Shown here: in pieces, positions 54,377 through 61,675 of the stretch
Layout: the number at the start of each line of letters is the position of its first letter
Numbering within the stretch: position 1 is the first letter of the stretch
From: Fluviicola sp. XM-24bin1
Lineage (GTDB): Bacteria > Bacteroidota > Bacteroidia > Flavobacteriales_D > Crocinitomicaceae
Direction: 5' to 3'
NCBI GenBank assembly: GCA_003149635.1
Contig: QCWI01000006.1
Span: 185,677-249,676, forward strand
Length of the DNA: 64,000 nucleotides
Notes under the pieces: model-generated
The model's input: only the letters and a program-made list of their open reading frames with translations
Told to the model about the DNA's origin: nothing
Database searches by the model: none
Made by a program: the position numbers and the translations under genes

Positions 54377-55479
54377 AGTGGATTAATTACTTCTTGTGGA
54401 TTTACGGCGTTTTCTTTGCTTTCGTGGCTTTGTTCGGCTTTTCTGTACAACGAAATAAAGAACGTGGTTATGCTAGTGGTGAAAAGATGTCTTCATCAGA
54501 TGTAACAGTGATCATTCCTTTCCGAAATGAGGCAGAGAATCTTCCAGCGCTCCTAGAGAGCATTGAGGATTTGTCTCTTTATCCGGCCGAATTCATTTTT
54601 GTAGATGATCATTCCGAGGATGCTTCGGTATCGTTGATTAAAGAGAGAATGAAGGATTTACCAATACGAATCGTTCAGGCTGAAAATGGGAAAGCTGGAA
54701 AGAAGAATGCAATTCGAACAGGCGCGAAATTGGTGGAGACAAAATACACCTTAACGTGGGACGCCGACGTAGTAGTTGGTGCCAATTACTTTAAAGCTTT
54801 ACAGCGGATGTCTGAAGCAGATATGTACGTGCTACCAGCCATTTTTTCTTCGAAATCCTTTCTTCCGCATCTATTTATCTTCGACGTGGTAGTTGCTAAC
54901 GCTGTAAATACAGGTTTATCTGGGTGGAGGCGGCCAATTTTCGCTAGTGGCGCCAATTTGATGTATCGGACGGATTTATTCAATGAACTGGATTCTATTG
55001 ATCGACATGGACATATTTCCAGTGGCGACGATACATTTTTGTTACGAGATTTTACCAAAAATAAAGCGAAGGTGCGTCTGAGCTCTGATCCTGAATTAGC
55101 GGTGACGACTCCTGCACCTGAAACTTTTGGTGCGTATTTATCTCAAAGACTGCGCTGGATCAGCAAAACGAATGCTCTAGGAGATGGTTTGAATACCTAT
55201 ATCGCGGTGAAACAATTGTTGTTTATGGCGGCGTTCGTTGCCTTGCTCATTTGGACTTTAATTCAGGGCTTCTGGTTCGGATTGATCTACTTAATTGTCT
55301 GCAAAACAATCACCGATTTCCTGGTGTTCAGCGCTTATTTCAAGCAAATCAAACGCCCGAGATTGCTGTTGATGCTGCCGTTCGCGGAGTTGTGGTTTCC
55401 GCTGTATTCGATTCTACTCGCAGTACTCGTTCCTTTTTACCAACCGAAATGGAAGGGGAGAAAGATTGTGAATAAATAG
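54361..55479 (+). CDS. membrane-bound family 2 glycosyltransferase
   Basis: The product is 372 residues from ATG 54361 (METSIEWINYFLWIYGVFFA), with one N-terminal and about three C-terminal membrane segments. The GT2 core is clear: VTVIIPFRNEAENLPALLES, FVDDHSEDASV, TWDADVVVG, a GDD motif (SSGDDTFLLRDF) and the QRLRW box. Such processive-type transferases build surface polysaccharide or glycolipid. The start overlaps the flippase-like gene. The donor sugar is unknown. Confidence 0.82.
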   Translation: METSIEWINYFLWIYGVFFAFVALFGFSVQRNKERGYASGEKMSSSDVTVIIPFRNEAENLPALLESIEDLSLYPAEFIFVDDHSEDASVSLIKERMKDLPIRIVQAENGKAGKKNAIRTGAKLVETKYTLTWDADVVVGANYFKALQRMSEADMYVLPAIFSSKSFLPHLFIFDVVVANAVNTGLSGWRRPIFASGANLMYRTDLFNELDSIDRHGHISSGDDTFLLRDFTKNKAKVRLSSDPELAVTTPAPETFGAYLSQRLRWISKTNALGDGLNTYIAVKQLLFMAAFVALLIWTLIQGFWFGLIYLIVCKTITDFLVFSAYFKQIKRPRLLLMLPFAELWFPLYSILLAVLVPFYQPKWKGRKIVNK

Positions 55480-55486
55480 AAGTGTG

Positions 55487-55945
55487 CTACTTCGTAAACA
55501 CGTGCTTGTAATACGGATATTGACCGTCTCCTTTTTGAAGGGGCAAATGCCAGTCGCTGGTAATCAATGTATCTTCATTCACACATCCGACAATCGAATC
55601 GTTTTCCTTATTGTTGGGTAGAATCTTGTATTGATAACTATTGTTTAAATCGAAACACAATCCAGATTTAAAGTCGGGGAGTACCAATCTATATTTGTCT
55701 TCTTCCGAATTCTTGATTTGATAAATTTTACCTTTCTCCTCAATTCGAATTCTGTACGAATCCGGGTAATTCGATGCAGGAATGATGTTAGTTAAAATGG
55801 TGTCGTTGGCGCTGTCGTACGTATATTCAATAGAGTATTGCCAATTCCAAGTTCCAGCCATTATCAGGCTGTCTTTTTCCAATTTGTCTTTGATGCAAGA
55901 AGTTAGGAGGAGTGTTAATACGGCTATGACAGAAATGTATTTCAT
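55487..55945 (-). CDS. small lipoprotein, unknown family
   Basis: The product is 152 residues with a lipoprotein signal (MKYISVIAVLTLLLTSCIKD). The mature part is beta-rich with Tyr/Asn/Asp-rich loops (AGTWNWQYSIEYTYDSANDT), a lipocalin-like AGTW start, and a C-terminal Tyr-rich end (GQYPYYKHVFTK). No known motif is seen with certainty. It stands alone, converging on the glycosyltransferase. Confidence 0.6.
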   Translation of the reverse strand: MKYISVIAVLTLLLTSCIKDKLEKDSLIMAGTWNWQYSIEYTYDSANDTILTNIIPASNYPDSYRIRIEEKGKIYQIKNSEEDKYRLVLPDFKSGLCFDLNNSYQYKILPNNKENDSIVGCVNEDTLITSDWHLPLQKGDGQYPYYKHVFTK

Positions 55946-56096
55946 AATTGAGATGTTCGTGTTAGTTGAACAAGTTGTGGGTGGTAAAGGTTACAAATAT
56001 CTGGAATGCTCAACTAAATAAGTTCGGGATTATTTTACGCAATTCCTAGAGTTCGTGAATTAGCTAGTTCGCGAAATGGCGAACAAGGTCAAAAAA

Positions 56097-56134
56097 AAAG
56101 GCCGATCCTCAATCAAAGTTGAGACACGGCCTTT
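56097..56134 (-). terminator. terminator after the DUF3127 gene
   Basis: AAAGGCCG (56097-56104) and CGGCCTTT (56127-56134) pair, with an inner CTCAA/TTGAG stem (56108-56112, 56119-56123). A run of A on the plus strand provides the T-tract for the minus-strand transcript. Just upstream, GTTCGC/GCGAAC (56068-56085) forms a small extra hairpin. Confidence 0.72.
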
Positions 56135-56154
56135 CCTTCAATTCCTAAATCTCC

Positions 56155-56541
56155 TTAGAACGGCAAATCGTCATCGTCAGAAGCGTCCGTACCTCCAGAA
56201 GGCATTGGTGACGCCGCTGGGTCTAAGTTCATGTCTGAAGGCCCTCCTTGTGGCATTCCCTGACCCATTTTCTCAATGCGCCAAGCATCTAAGGTGTTGA
56301 AGTACTTCACTTCTCCCTGTGGACTTGTCCACTCGCGTCCGCGCAAGTTGAAAGATACTTCTACCGTTTCTCCTTCCGTCATTCCGTCAAGCATAGAACA
56401 TTTGTCCTGTACTGCTTGGAACAAGATGTCTTGTGGGTACATAGACGAAGCGTCAGTCACAACGAATTCGCGCTTTGCAAACTTCTCGGTAACCTGCACC
56501 GTGTCTTTTATTACTTTGATTTGTCCTGTTAATTTGAACAT
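56155..56541 (-). CDS. DUF3127 OB-fold-like protein with SSB-type acidic tail
   Basis: The product is 128 residues. The N-terminal 85 residues (FKLTGQIKVIKDTVQVTEKF, VEVSFNLRGREWTSPQGEVK, FNTLDAWRIEK) match DUF3127, a predicted OB-fold domain of Bacteroidota. A Pro/Gly/Met-rich linker leads to DASDDDDLPF, nearly the same tail as the SSB encoded at 18197. A single-stranded DNA-binding role with tail-mediated partner recruitment is a fair inference. It has its own terminator. Confidence 0.82.
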   Translation of the reverse strand: MFKLTGQIKVIKDTVQVTEKFAKREFVVTDASSMYPQDILFQAVQDKCSMLDGMTEGETVEVSFNLRGREWTSPQGEVKYFNTLDAWRIEKMGQGMPQGGPSDMNLDPAASPMPSGGTDASDDDDLPF

Positions 56542-56578
56542 AATTGCTTCTTAGTTTATGGTTGTTGTTTGTGTTGTC

Positions 56579-57475
56579 TTATCCATTGTTGAATGCCAGT
56601 AAAGTCATCCAAGCTTCTTCTAGTTTATCTTCCTGCAATAACGCTTTCGCTTTTGTGTGCAACTCACGTTCCAATTGGGATGCATTGTCTTCTAAAGATA
56701 CGAATAAATCGCTCAATTCCAGAAGTTTGTGTTCGTTGACATCCGTTTCATTCGGTAATTCAACGATTCCTGCCAGTTGACCTAAATCATTTGCAGAAAG
56801 AATCTCACTAGAACGAATGTCTTCTGGAATAGAATCGTATCCAATTCCAACGGTAGTAATAGGTTTCGTGATTTCGAACATGGAGTTTTCATCTGCACGA
56901 CAGTACCAATTGCCGCCCATTCGAGAAACTAAGTCGATTTTCTTTTGATCGATCAATCCGTTTTCATCTAACAAATCTTCGCGAATGTGAATGCGCTGCA
57001 CTTCAGAAATTACCAAGTTGCCAGCTCCCCCTTGATCTCCCAATTCTTTCACTTCAACCACCTTGCATTCAAATTGAACAGGCGCTTCAGCAACGCGCTT
57101 CGGTCGGATGGTTTCGGAAGGAATTCCAGTTAATCCTGACTTCACAAATTCATCAACGTTTGGATCGAATGGGGAACTTGCCAAGCTCATTTGTTGCACC
57201 ATATCGTAGTTCACCACGTTGATGACTACTTCAGGCACTACTTTCACATTGTTATAAGTATCCTTCGTTGTATTCGTTCTACCGCTTCTGGCAGGTGAGA
57301 AAATCATCACCGGTGGATTAGCACTGAATACATTAAAGAAACTGAACGGCGCCAAATTGTCATTACCATCTGCATCCACCGTGGAAGCAAAGGCAATAGG
57401 ACGAGGCCCAACCGCACCAAGTAAGTGCTTGTGAACCATTGGAACAGGGAGCTCTTTCGGGTCAAAAGTTACCAT
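56579..57475 (-). CDS. flavin reductase family protein (FMN-binding split barrel)
   Basis: The product is 298 residues from ATG 57475 (MVTFDPKELPVPMVHKHLL). The split-barrel flavin domain is clear: GAVGPRPIAFASTVDADGN, NLAPFSFFNVFSANPPVMIF and SLASSPFDPNVDEF. The C-terminal 90 residues are helical and less common. Relatives bind FMN and act as flavin reductases or heme/FMN storage proteins; the electron donor is not evident. It lies 37 bases upstream of the DUF3127 gene on the same strand and has its own clear promoter. Confidence 0.84.
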   Translation of the reverse strand: MVTFDPKELPVPMVHKHLLGAVGPRPIAFASTVDADGNDNLAPFSFFNVFSANPPVMIFSPARSGRTNTTKDTYNNVKVVPEVVINVVNYDMVQQMSLASSPFDPNVDEFVKSGLTGIPSETIRPKRVAEAPVQFECKVVEVKELGDQGGAGNLVISEVQRIHIREDLLDENGLIDQKKIDLVSRMGGNWYCRADENSMFEITKPITTVGIGYDSIPEDIRSSEILSANDLGQLAGIVELPNETDVNEHKLLELSDLFVSLEDNASQLERELHTKAKALLQEDKLEEAWMTLLAFNNG

Positions 57476-57501
57476 ATCGTTCGTGCATTTATTGCAGTAC
57501 G

Positions 57502-57532
57502 CAAAGGTAAGACGAATTCCCGCGTTCATCAA
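57502..57532 (-). promoter_or_regulatory. promoter of the flavin reductase gene
   Basis: On the minus strand TTG (57532-57530), a 20-base spacer and TACCTTTG (57509-57502) match the Bacteroidota promoter consensus and spacing closely. The leader would be about 20-25 bases. Confidence 0.72.
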
Positions 57533-57635
57533 GCCGATTTTCCTAGACTTATCCACAAGTTATGGACACTGAAACCCTTGTCGAAAATTCGAAAAAAAAT
57601 AAAAGCTCGGCATGCGGATTATTTAAATAAATCTA

Positions 57636-57643
57636 TATCTTTG
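57636..57643 (+). promoter_or_regulatory. TATCTTTG -7 box before tRNA-Leu
   Basis: TATCTTTG fits the -7 consensus and lies 66 bases before the tRNA. Between them a GCTTTC/GAAAGC hairpin (57650-57665) sits in the leader, which RNase processing would remove. Confidence 0.55.
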
Positions 57644-57709
57644 CAGTCGCTTTCAGCGGAAAGCACAAGGTTAACAAACCCATAATTCCATTGGAATTAC
57701 TGAAATAAT

Positions 57710-57791
57710 GCGGGTGTGGTGAAATTGGTAGACACGCTAGACTTAGGATCTAGTGCCGCGAGGCGTGGGGGTTCGACTCCCTCCACCCGCA
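57710..57791 (+). tRNA. tRNA-Leu (anticodon TAG)
   Basis: The acceptor arms GCGGGTG and CACCCGC pair, the anticodon stem CTAGA/TCTAG encloses CTTAGGA with TAG at positions 34-36 (reads CUA), a long class II variable arm (TGCCGCGAGGCGT) is present and the T-arm carries GGTTCGACTCC. The 3' CCA is not encoded (the sequence reads A then CAA). Trigger factor follows 66 bases downstream. Confidence 0.95.
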
Positions 57792-57800
57792 CAAAATAAC

Positions 57801-57831
57801 AATGGTATAAGAGTGTCTTATGCCATTTTTT
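57801..57831 (+). terminator. terminator between tRNA-Leu and tig
   Basis: AATGGTATAAGA (57801-57812) and TCTTATGCCATT (57816-57827) pair with one wobble around a 3-base loop, followed by TTTT. It ends the tRNA transcript or attenuates reading into trigger factor; no separate tig promoter is visible in the 25 bases that follow. Confidence 0.75.
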
Positions 57832-57856
57832 GTTTAATACGATCAAAGACAAGAGT

Positions 57857-59212
57857 ATGAATGTAACTCGTCAGGATGTAGATGCGTTGAACGCAACACT
57901 TACGGTGGAAGTAACGCCGGAAGATTACGAAAAGAAGGTAAACGATACGTTAAATAACTACCGTAAAACGGCAAGAGTTCCAGGATTCCGTCCGGGGCAC
58001 GTGCCAATGGGATTGGTAAAGAAGCAATACGGAAAAGCAGTTCTTTCCGAAGAATTGAACAAGGTTGTGAATCAATCGCTACAAGAGTACATTACAGAGA
58101 ACAAGTTGGATATCCTTGGAAATCCTATTCCAACGGAAGGCGAGGATAACTTCACAGGAGATTTTGACAATCCGGATAAATTCGAATTTACTTATGCGAT
58201 TGGATTGGCACCTGAAATCGAAGTGCCACTATCAGGCAAGAACAAGTTCGATTACGTGAAAGTGAAGGTGGATGATGCTTTGATTAATAAGCAAATCGAA
58301 GACTTGCAACGTCGCTACGGAAAATTGGTTTCCGGAGAGAAAGTAGGAGAGAAAGACATGGTATTGGCTCAGTTTGTTGAGTTGAACGATGACGAGTCCA
58401 TCAAAGAAGGAGGAATCCTTCACACATCGACTGTTTCTTTGGAGTTCGTTACGGACAAGAAAGTGAAGAAGTCATTGATCGGTAAGAAAGTTGGAGACAA
58501 ATTGGTAGTGAATCCTACGGATGTTTCTCGCGGTGGTGCTGATACAGCAGCAATGTTGGGTGTGAAAGAAGAAGAATTGGAAGGACTTTCTGATAAATTC
58601 CAAATGACAGTAAACGAAATCAAAGTGATGGAGTTGGCTGAATTGAATGAGGAGTTGTACGATAAGTTGTTCGGGCCAGGAAACGTAACGGATGAGAAGT
58701 CTCTACGTGAGCGCGTTGAGAACGACTTGCAAGGAATGTTCGTGAACGATTCCGATCGCATGTTGACGCGTTCTGTTTACGACAACTTGTTGGAGAAAAC
58801 AGAAGTGGAGCTTCCAGATGCGTTCTTGAAACGTTGGATTCAGATGTCGAATGAGACAGAGATCACGATGGAGCAAATCGAAGCGGATTACGAAAACTAC
58901 GCGAAAGGTTTGAAATGGCAATTGATCCAAGGTGCAATCTTTAAAGCGAACGATATCAAATTGGAGAACGAGGAGGTAATCGATTTCACAAAAGGATTGT
59001 TGGTGAGCAACTACGCGCAATACGGAATGCCTGCTCCAGCAGATGAGGAATTGACACAATCTGCAATGCAAGTATTACAAAACCAAGAGGAGGCAAATCG
59101 TGTGTATGACATGCTTGCTGAGCGCAAATTGACTACTTACTTCAAAGAAACTGTAAAGTTGAACGAGAAAGAAGTAAGCTACGACGAATTCGCAGAATTG
59201 GCTTCGAAGTAA
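57857..59212 (+). CDS. tig: trigger factor
   Basis: The product is 451 residues from ATG 57857 (MNVTRQDVDALNATLTVEV). Trigger factor is the ribosome-bound chaperone and prolyl isomerase. The N-terminal ribosome-binding loop RVPGFRPGHVP (signature GFRxGxxP) is intact. The middle PPIase domain (about residues 160-245) is degenerate, as is common in Bacteroidota. The helical C-terminal arms end with an acidic/hydrophobic tail (DEFAELASK). It has no clpP neighbour here, unlike in many bacteria. Confidence 0.93.
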   Translation: MNVTRQDVDALNATLTVEVTPEDYEKKVNDTLNNYRKTARVPGFRPGHVPMGLVKKQYGKAVLSEELNKVVNQSLQEYITENKLDILGNPIPTEGEDNFTGDFDNPDKFEFTYAIGLAPEIEVPLSGKNKFDYVKVKVDDALINKQIEDLQRRYGKLVSGEKVGEKDMVLAQFVELNDDESIKEGGILHTSTVSLEFVTDKKVKKSLIGKKVGDKLVVNPTDVSRGGADTAAMLGVKEEELEGLSDKFQMTVNEIKVMELAELNEELYDKLFGPGNVTDEKSLRERVENDLQGMFVNDSDRMLTRSVYDNLLEKTEVELPDAFLKRWIQMSNETEITMEQIEADYENYAKGLKWQLIQGAIFKANDIKLENEEVIDFTKGLLVSNYAQYGMPAPADEELTQSAMQVLQNQEEANRVYDMLAERKLTTYFKETVKLNEKEVSYDEFAELASK

Positions 59213-59231
59213 GCTAATTGAGGGATATAGG

Positions 59232-59268
59232 AAACCCCGACAACCGAATGGTTCGTCGGGGTTTTTGT
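59232..59268 (+). terminator. terminator after tig
   Basis: AAACCCCGAC (59232-59241) and GTCGGGGTTT (59255-59264) form a perfect 10-bp stem extended by AACC/GGTT, followed by TTTTGTTTT. It isolates tig from the proteorhodopsin region. Confidence 0.85.
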
Positions 59269-59452
59269 TTTATTCGTCTCCTTTGAATGAACTATGTGTC
59301 GAAATTCAAAAAAATATCCATTGTTAGGATTTCAAGAATATCGACTTGTAGACGATGCATTTTAGACATATATTTAGGCCACCAACCGGAGTACTATTTT
59401 CCCGAAATCTTTTCTCTAAAAAGTATGTGATTTCTTTGAATATCCTCGTTTT

Positions 59453-59628
59453 GTTTAATGTTTTATCGTCATTATTAAACATTCCAAGGTAGACGTAAAA
59501 CCATAAAAATCATTTCAGACCTCAAAAGCGCAAATTTGTTCACAAGGAATTAAATGGAGCCGTAATTTTGTTTAATGTTTCTGTGTAAAAAATTAAACAT
59601 GTTTAATCTTTTGTTGTTAAGTTTAAAC
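59453..59628 (+). promoter_or_regulatory. repeated GTTTAAT/ATTAAAC boxes around the proteorhodopsin promoter
   Basis: GTTTAAT occurs at 59453-59459, 59570-59576 and 59601-59607; ATTAAAC at 59474-59480 and 59592-59598. The pair at 59592-59607 forms a perfect 16-bp palindrome ATTAAACATGTTTAAT. GTTTAAAC (59621-59628) is a related 8-bp palindrome. Two inverted pairs have near-equal spacing (14-15 bases). The arrangement suggests binding of a dimeric regulator. The rest of 59269-59452 holds no gene that I can see. Confidence 0.7.
59535..59570 (+). promoter_or_regulatory. proteorhodopsin promoter
   Basis: TTTG (59535-59538), a 24-base spacer and TAATTTTG (59563-59570) fit the -33/-7 consensus with slightly long spacing. 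The predicted start is near 59577, inside the GTTTAATGTTT box, giving a leader of about 72 bases rich in palindromic boxes. Confidence 0.62.
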
Positions 59629-59649
59629 AGAATTTAAAAACAACATATT

Positions 59650-60390
59650 ATGGAAGGCATTATGGTTATACCAAAAGATGACGCAGTTGCATTTACGTTC
59701 TTCATCGGTTACATGGCGATGTTGGCAGCGTCTATTTTCTTCTTTTTCGAAAGAGGTCGTGTTGCAGGGAAGTGGAAACTGTCGTTATTAGTGTCAGGGC
59801 TGATTACGTTTATCGCAGCTGTGCATTATTACTACATGAAGGACTACTATATGGCAACGGGTGAGAACCCCACGTCTTTAAGGTACATTGATTGGACCTT
59901 AACAGTACCGCTCATGTGTGTAGAGTTCTTTTTACTTACAAAAGCCGCCGGAGCAAAGCTTGGGTTGCTTTGGAAACTCATCTTGGCGTCCGTTTGGATG
60001 TTGGTAACAGGTTACATCGGCGAAGCCTATAATCCAGAAGGAGGAGATGCGACGCATTCATTTGTATGGGGTTTCTTGTCTACACTCGGTTATATCTACA
60101 TCCTTTACACAGCATGGATGGGAGAAGTGGCCAAGTTGGCGGAAAAAAGCAACGATCCAGTTGTCAAACGAGGCGTACGTTACTTAGCTTGGTTCGTTCT
60201 CGTAGGATGGGCAATTTATCCAATCGGCTACATGTGTATGCCGGGAGGGTGGTTGAATACAGCGTTCGGCTGGGGATCTGAAAATGTAGATTTATTTTAC
60301 AACATAGCAGATGCCATCAACAAAATAGGCTTTGGGCTAGTGGTGTACGGTATTGCGGTATCGTCAAATGTGCAGAAGGAAAATGCCTAG
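59650..60390 (+). CDS. proteorhodopsin (green-type proton pump)
   Basis: The product is 246 residues with seven membrane helices. The retinal lysine is Lys225 (DAINKIGFGLVV). The helix-C motif RYIDWTLTVPLMCVE gives Asp81 (acceptor), Thr85 and Glu92 (donor), the DTE set of outward proton pumps. His59 (FIAAVHYYY) matches the conserved His that tunes the acceptor. Met89 at the spectral-tuning position (105 in the SAR86 protein) predicts green absorption, as in other flavobacteria. The gene has its own promoter, and the Blh gene for retinal synthesis follows. It is light-driven energy supply during starvation by family knowledge. Confidence 0.96.
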   Translation: MEGIMVIPKDDAVAFTFFIGYMAMLAASIFFFFERGRVAGKWKLSLLVSGLITFIAAVHYYYMKDYYMATGENPTSLRYIDWTLTVPLMCVEFFLLTKAAGAKLGLLWKLILASVWMLVTGYIGEAYNPEGGDATHSFVWGFLSTLGYIYILYTAWMGEVAKLAEKSNDPVVKRGVRYLAWFVLVGWAIYPIGYMCMPGGWLNTAFGWGSENVDLFYNIADAINKIGFGLVVYGIAVSSNVQKENA

Positions 60391-60406
60391 TTGTTAATGG
60401 CCACAT

Positions 60407-60433
60407 GCCCCATGCCATCCGGTATGGGGCTTT
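60407..60433 (+). terminator. terminator or attenuator between proteorhodopsin and blh
   Basis: GCCCCATGCC (60407-60416) and GGTATGGGGC (60421-60430) pair with one wobble around a 4-base loop, followed by TTTCT. The T-run is short, so partial termination is likely: high pump protein and low retinal synthase from one promoter would fit the enzyme's catalytic need. Confidence 0.62.
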
Positions 60434-60445
60434 CTCCCTGTTGAA

Positions 60446-61387
60446 ATGACAAAAGCCACTTTCATTTATATCGGAATACTTTTTTTTGTTACACCACTCT
60501 CATTTTACTTCAAAAATGATCTGACTATGGAGACGCAATTTTTAATTGCGGGCCCCGTTTTATTGGTCTTAGGAATTCCACATGGAGCGATAGATAACGT
60601 CCTTTATCGGAGCGAGAGAAAAATGAGCGACGTTCGCTTCGTTACGATATATCTGCTGGGGGTTGGAGGGATCTTCTTTTTTTGGTGGTTTGTTCCAAAA
60701 CTCACTTATCTATCTTTCTTGTTAATCTCTGCATATCACTTCGGACAGTCGCAGTTTTCGCATTATTTCAAACAACTGAAGATGTTAAACCGGTTTCTTT
60801 TCTGGTTTTGGGGAATTGCAATTTTGGCAGCATTGATTCTCTTCAACGATCGGGAGCTTTCATCTCTTGCTGCAAACAGTAAGGAGTTTGGAAGGATTCA
60901 TATATCCCATATCTCCTTGGTCCGGATTGTATTTGGCCTTAGTTCGGCATGCACTCTATTCTTGTTGACTTACTTTACGTTAAGAAAGCAATTGAGGCGC
61001 GAACATTTATTCATGGAGTTATTAACGTTGGTTTTACTCCTCGTTACCTTTTACACGTTACCATTTCTGATTGGGTTTACACTGTATTTCGTAGTCTTGC
61101 ACGCTTTGAAAGTCATGAATGAGGAATATTGTTTTTTGAAGAGTATTGGATATGTAAAGGAGTTGCGATCCTTTATCAAACTGCTTAGTCCGTTCAGCAT
61201 TGTATCTATGGTGGGTATCATAGTTGTTTTCATTCTTACACAGCTCAAATGGATTGATCTTCCTTTCAGTTACTTGCTTCTAATCATTATATCTGCCATT
61301 ACAATTCCTCACGCCGTTGTGATGGATCACTTTTACGCGCTCTTGTTCCGAAAGAAGTTTTACGCAAAGAACCGAATTGCATATTAG
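60446..61387 (+). CDS. blh: Brp/Blh-family beta-carotene 15,15'-dioxygenase
   Basis: The product is 313 residues, an integral membrane protein. It splits beta-carotene into two retinal molecules for proteorhodopsin. The conserved iron-binding His residues are visible in LGIPHGAIDN, SAYHFGQSQF, VVLHALKVMNEE and TIPHAVVMDHFY. It lies 55 bases after proteorhodopsin with a partial terminator between them. No carotenoid synthesis genes are in the window. Confidence 0.92.
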   Translation: MTKATFIYIGILFFVTPLSFYFKNDLTMETQFLIAGPVLLVLGIPHGAIDNVLYRSERKMSDVRFVTIYLLGVGGIFFFWWFVPKLTYLSFLLISAYHFGQSQFSHYFKQLKMLNRFLFWFWGIAILAALILFNDRELSSLAANSKEFGRIHISHISLVRIVFGLSSACTLFLLTYFTLRKQLRREHLFMELLTLVLLLVTFYTLPFLIGFTLYFVVLHALKVMNEEYCFLKSIGYVKELRSFIKLLSPFSIVSMVGIIVVFILTQLKWIDLPFSYLLLIIISAITIPHAVVMDHFYALLFRKKFYAKNRIAY

Positions 61388-61675
61388 TTTGAGTCTCGAG
61401 AAGATATCTGCTGGTTATCCAACTTTGGCTGTTATCTGCAAACAGCGGGTGATTTTGCGTCAGAATTCCTCTCGTTTCAACCATGTATTTATTTTTCTGT
61501 CCGCAGGTTTTGAAAATCTCTCTGAGTATCGCTACGAACCTTGGGTTTAGAGATTACTTTAAATCCTCTTGTACCAAACGGAAATGATCGATTACAATCA
61601 ATAGAACAATGATGAGTTTGATGACGGCCTTTATAATTTTTGGGGGTACGGAAAAAGACCAAGAAGACTAAGGGA
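61388..61675. other. intergenic region, possible decayed minus-strand frame
   Basis: No intact gene is seen. On the minus strand the segment around 61637-61557 reads IIKAVIKLIIVLLIVIDHF in one frame, then, after a one-base shift, KVISKPKVRSDTQRDFQNLR to a stop near 61495. A single shift would join them into a short membrane peptide with a charged tail, but there is no clear start. This may be a gene remnant or chance. Confidence 0.25.
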
